From Spirochaetales bacterium (GTDB taxonomy: Bacteria; Spirochaetota; Spirochaetia; Treponematales; UBA12059), in assembly GCA_004525355.1 (NCBI GenBank), contig SPCK01000010.1:1-16693 (forward strand): 16,693 nucleotides of DNA, read 5' to 3'. The position numbers were made by a program, and so were the translations under genes. Shown here one piece after another: positions 15,366-16,693 of this stretch (positions are counted from its first letter, which is position 1; each line of letters opens with the position of its first letter). The notes beneath the pieces are model-generated. The model was not told the DNA's origin. It ran no database searches and was given only the letters and a program-made list of their open reading frames with translations.

Positions 15366-15379
15366 TTCAGTATACTGAA
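15366..15379 (-). promoter_or_regulatory. 14-base palindrome covering the ispH -10 box
   Basis: TTCAGTATACTGAA is a perfect palindrome only 3 bases upstream of the ispH ATG. On the minus strand it contains TATACT (15374-15369), a good -10 box, placed 6 bases before the ATG. No good -35 is seen (candidates GTCCTA or GGTCCT), as would fit an activator-dependent or weak promoter. A repressor bound to the palindrome would block the promoter. Confidence 0.5.
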
Positions 15380-15586
15380 AACGCTTGCGCTTAGGACCTG
15401 CCTTCCGTCACGAAAAACTGGTGAGGCGGGCGCTCTTTCTGCCCGGCCCATGACGCTCAGAAGAAATGACAAGGGCATTTGGAAAGCCCTCGAGTTCTCC
15501 TCATTCTCGCTGGACGTGGACAAACCCGCCGCCTCTGACAACCGGTAAGCCGACGGGAGCGGGACGCGGAACAACTTGCCGGCCGA

Positions 15587-15616
15587 TTGCCCGGATCGGG
15601 GCGGATGCGATATACT
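15587..15616 (+). promoter_or_regulatory. Candidate arcC promoter
   Basis: TTGCCC (15587-15592, 4 of 6) and TATACT (15611-15616, 5 of 6) stand 18 bases apart on the plus strand. This would give a leader of about 125 bases that includes the family B repeat before arcC. Confidence 0.45.
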
Positions 15617-15680
15617 CATTCCTCTTTTCCATCACGGCGATCGTGCGGTCAGTCTGCACCCGCCTGCTTAAAGACAGCGT

Positions 15681-15713
15681 GCTTCGGTACTGTTGAAAAC
15701 GCCACATCCGCGG
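15681..15713 (+). repeat. Dispersed repeat, family B copy 2
   Basis: This segment matches 13814-13846 at 26 of 33 positions without gaps, sharing GCTTCGG, TGTTGAAA and TCCGCGG; a CTGC follows at nearly the same distance in both. The second hairpin arm is lost here. It lies in the leader of arcC, ending 33 bases before the start codon. Confidence 0.5.
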
Positions 15714-15746
15714 CATTGAACGCTCTGCAATTAAGGAAGGATATGC

Positions 15747-16691
15747 ATGAACAAGAAAACTATCGTCGTCGCCCTCGGCGGTAACGCCCTCATCAAGGAA
15801 GGCACCAAGGGCACCATCGAAGAACAGTTCGAGAATACACGCACGAGCATGGCGGCTATCGTCGGCCTCATCAAGGAAGGGCACCACGTCGTGCTTTCCC
15901 ACGGCAACGGCCCCCAGGCCGGCGTGCACCTCGTACGCAACGAGGTCGGCTCCTCCCATGGCGCATCACCTTCGCCGCTCAGCGTCATCGTCGCCGACAC
16001 CCAGGGCTCCATCGGCTACATGATCCAGCAGTCGCTCATGAACGCCCTCATCAAGGCCGGCGTCAAGAAAGACGTGGTCACCGTGGTAACGCAGGTCGTC
16101 GTGGACAAAAATGATCCTTCAATGCAGAATCCGACCAAGTACGTGGGTCTCTATTTCAAGGAAGAAGACCTCGAGTCCTGCAAGGCCAAGGGTTGGGTCA
16201 TGAAGGAAGATCCGGGCCGCGGGTACCGGCGCGTCGTCGCCAGCCCCATCCCGGTGGACGTAGTCGAAAAGGAAACGATCCACGAGATACTCAAGAGCGG
16301 CAAGGTTGTCATTGCCGTGGGCGGTGGCGGCGTTCCCGTGTGCCGCGCTGCCGATGGCACACTGGAAGGCGTCGACGCGGTCATCGACAAGGATCGGGCC
16401 AGCGCACTCCTGGCCAGCCAAATCGCCGCCGATGAGCTGCTCATCCTCACCGGCGTGGACAAAGTCGCCATCAACTTCAAGAAACCCGACATGAGGGTCC
16501 TTGACAGCATGACCGTCGCAGAGGCCGAGCAGTATCTGGCCGATGGACAATTTCCCAAGGGTTCCATGGGACCCAAGATCGAGGCGGCGGTCGATTTCAT
16601 CAAGCGGGGCGGCAAGCTCGTCGTCATCACCAGCCTTGAGAAAGCCCAGGAAGCGGTCGATGGCACCGCCGGTACCAGGGTCGTCAGGTAA
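15747..16691 (+). CDS. arcC: Carbamate kinase
   Basis: This enzyme transfers phosphate between carbamoyl phosphate and ADP to give ATP, NH3 and CO2. It is usually the last step of arginine-deiminase or of purine/allantoin-type fermentation. At 314 residues it matches family length and is complete (TAA at 16689-16691). Motifs of the amino-acid kinase fold: ALGGNAL (9-15), HGNGPQAG (52-59), GSIGYMIQQ near 90, DKNDPSMQNPTK near 117-128, RRVVASPIP near 160, VGGGGVP (about 191-197), DKDRASALLA (214-223), LTGVDKVA near 237, and MGPKIEA (274-280) with the ATP-side Lys277. The start has AAGGAAGG 6 bases upstream. The arcA and arcB partners, if present, must lie beyond the right edge or elsewhere, so the pathway it serves is not shown. 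Confidence 0.96.
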   Translation: MNKKTIVVALGGNALIKEGTKGTIEEQFENTRTSMAAIVGLIKEGHHVVLSHGNGPQAGVHLVRNEVGSSHGASPSPLSVIVADTQGSIGYMIQQSLMNALIKAGVKKDVVTVVTQVVVDKNDPSMQNPTKYVGLYFKEEDLESCKAKGWVMKEDPGRGYRRVVASPIPVDVVEKETIHEILKSGKVVIAVGGGGVPVCRAADGTLEGVDAVIDKDRASALLASQIAADELLILTGVDKVAINFKKPDMRVLDSMTVAEAEQYLADGQFPKGSMGPKIEAAVDFIKRGGKLVVITSLEKAQEAVDGTAGTRVVR

Positions 16692-16693
16692 TA

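Larger units (their letters stand above)
15363..15746. other. 384-base divergent region between ispH and arcC
   Basis: No coding sequence is supported; the small open frames here have no ribosome binding site and no recognisable product. Contents in order: the ispH promoter and palindrome; two small hairpins (GGGC/GCCC at 15428-15444; AGGGC/GCCCT at 15472-15490) without T-runs; a sigma-70-like promoter at 15587-15616; the family B repeat copy at 15681-15713; and the arcC ribosome binding site AAGGAAGG at 15733-15740. Confidence 0.6.

Noticed and set aside
15466..15696. A small plus-strand open frame in the ispH-arcC gap.
   Set aside because: Arg/Ser/Thr-rich low-complexity product, no Shine-Dalgarno, and it contains the candidate arcC promoter.

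Overview
The window reads like an ordinary stretch of a moderately GC-rich bacterial chromosome with tight gene packing. The protein styles suggest a spirochaete of the Treponema/Spirochaeta type. The clues are a DEAD-box helicase with a long RGG-like tail, a methyl-accepting chemotaxis protein, IspH and carbamate kinase, but this assignment is by family resemblance and was not tested by a search. I see no rRNA, tRNA, CRISPR array, insertion sequence, phage gene or toxin-antitoxin pair, and no convincing new defence or biosynthetic system.

Layout. Bases 1-3188 (+) are an osmoprotectant (glycine betaine/choline-type) ABC importer: the end of the binding protein, a long permease, an ATPase with a CBS-like tail, and a short permease. 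The order and sizes match the enterobacterial YehZYXW / OsmU type, and the last three genes overlap. A stem-loop separates this operon from a convergent minus-strand pair, a metallo-beta-lactamase-fold hydrolase (5121-5810) followed by a DEAD-box RNA helicase (3250-5043). A chemoreceptor (5989-8226, +) diverges from the hydrolase. It converges on a major facilitator transporter (8314-9576, -), which in turn diverges from a CHASE-PAS-HisKA_2 sensor kinase (9728-11659, +). The kinase converges on a minus-strand run made of ispH (14523-15362), a nitroreductase (13921-14493), a radical SAM protein (12524-13600) and udk (11677-12303). Carbamate kinase arcC (15747-16691, +) diverges from ispH and closes the window.

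The genes do not form one pathway. They cover osmotic stress import, RNA remodelling, chemosensing, nucleotide salvage, isoprenoid synthesis and carbamoyl phosphate/ATP metabolism. The more interesting material lies between the genes. Two short dispersed repeat families carry TGTTGAAA-like arms (8228 and 13734; 13814 and 15681). A 125-base block at 13734-13859 is packed with inverted repeats and may be a miniature element. Several promoters (udk strongest, ispH, perhaps the kinase) have a -10 box only 6-7 bases before a start codon that lacks a ribosome binding site, which suggests leaderless mRNAs. A perfect 14-base palindrome covers the -10 region of ispH.
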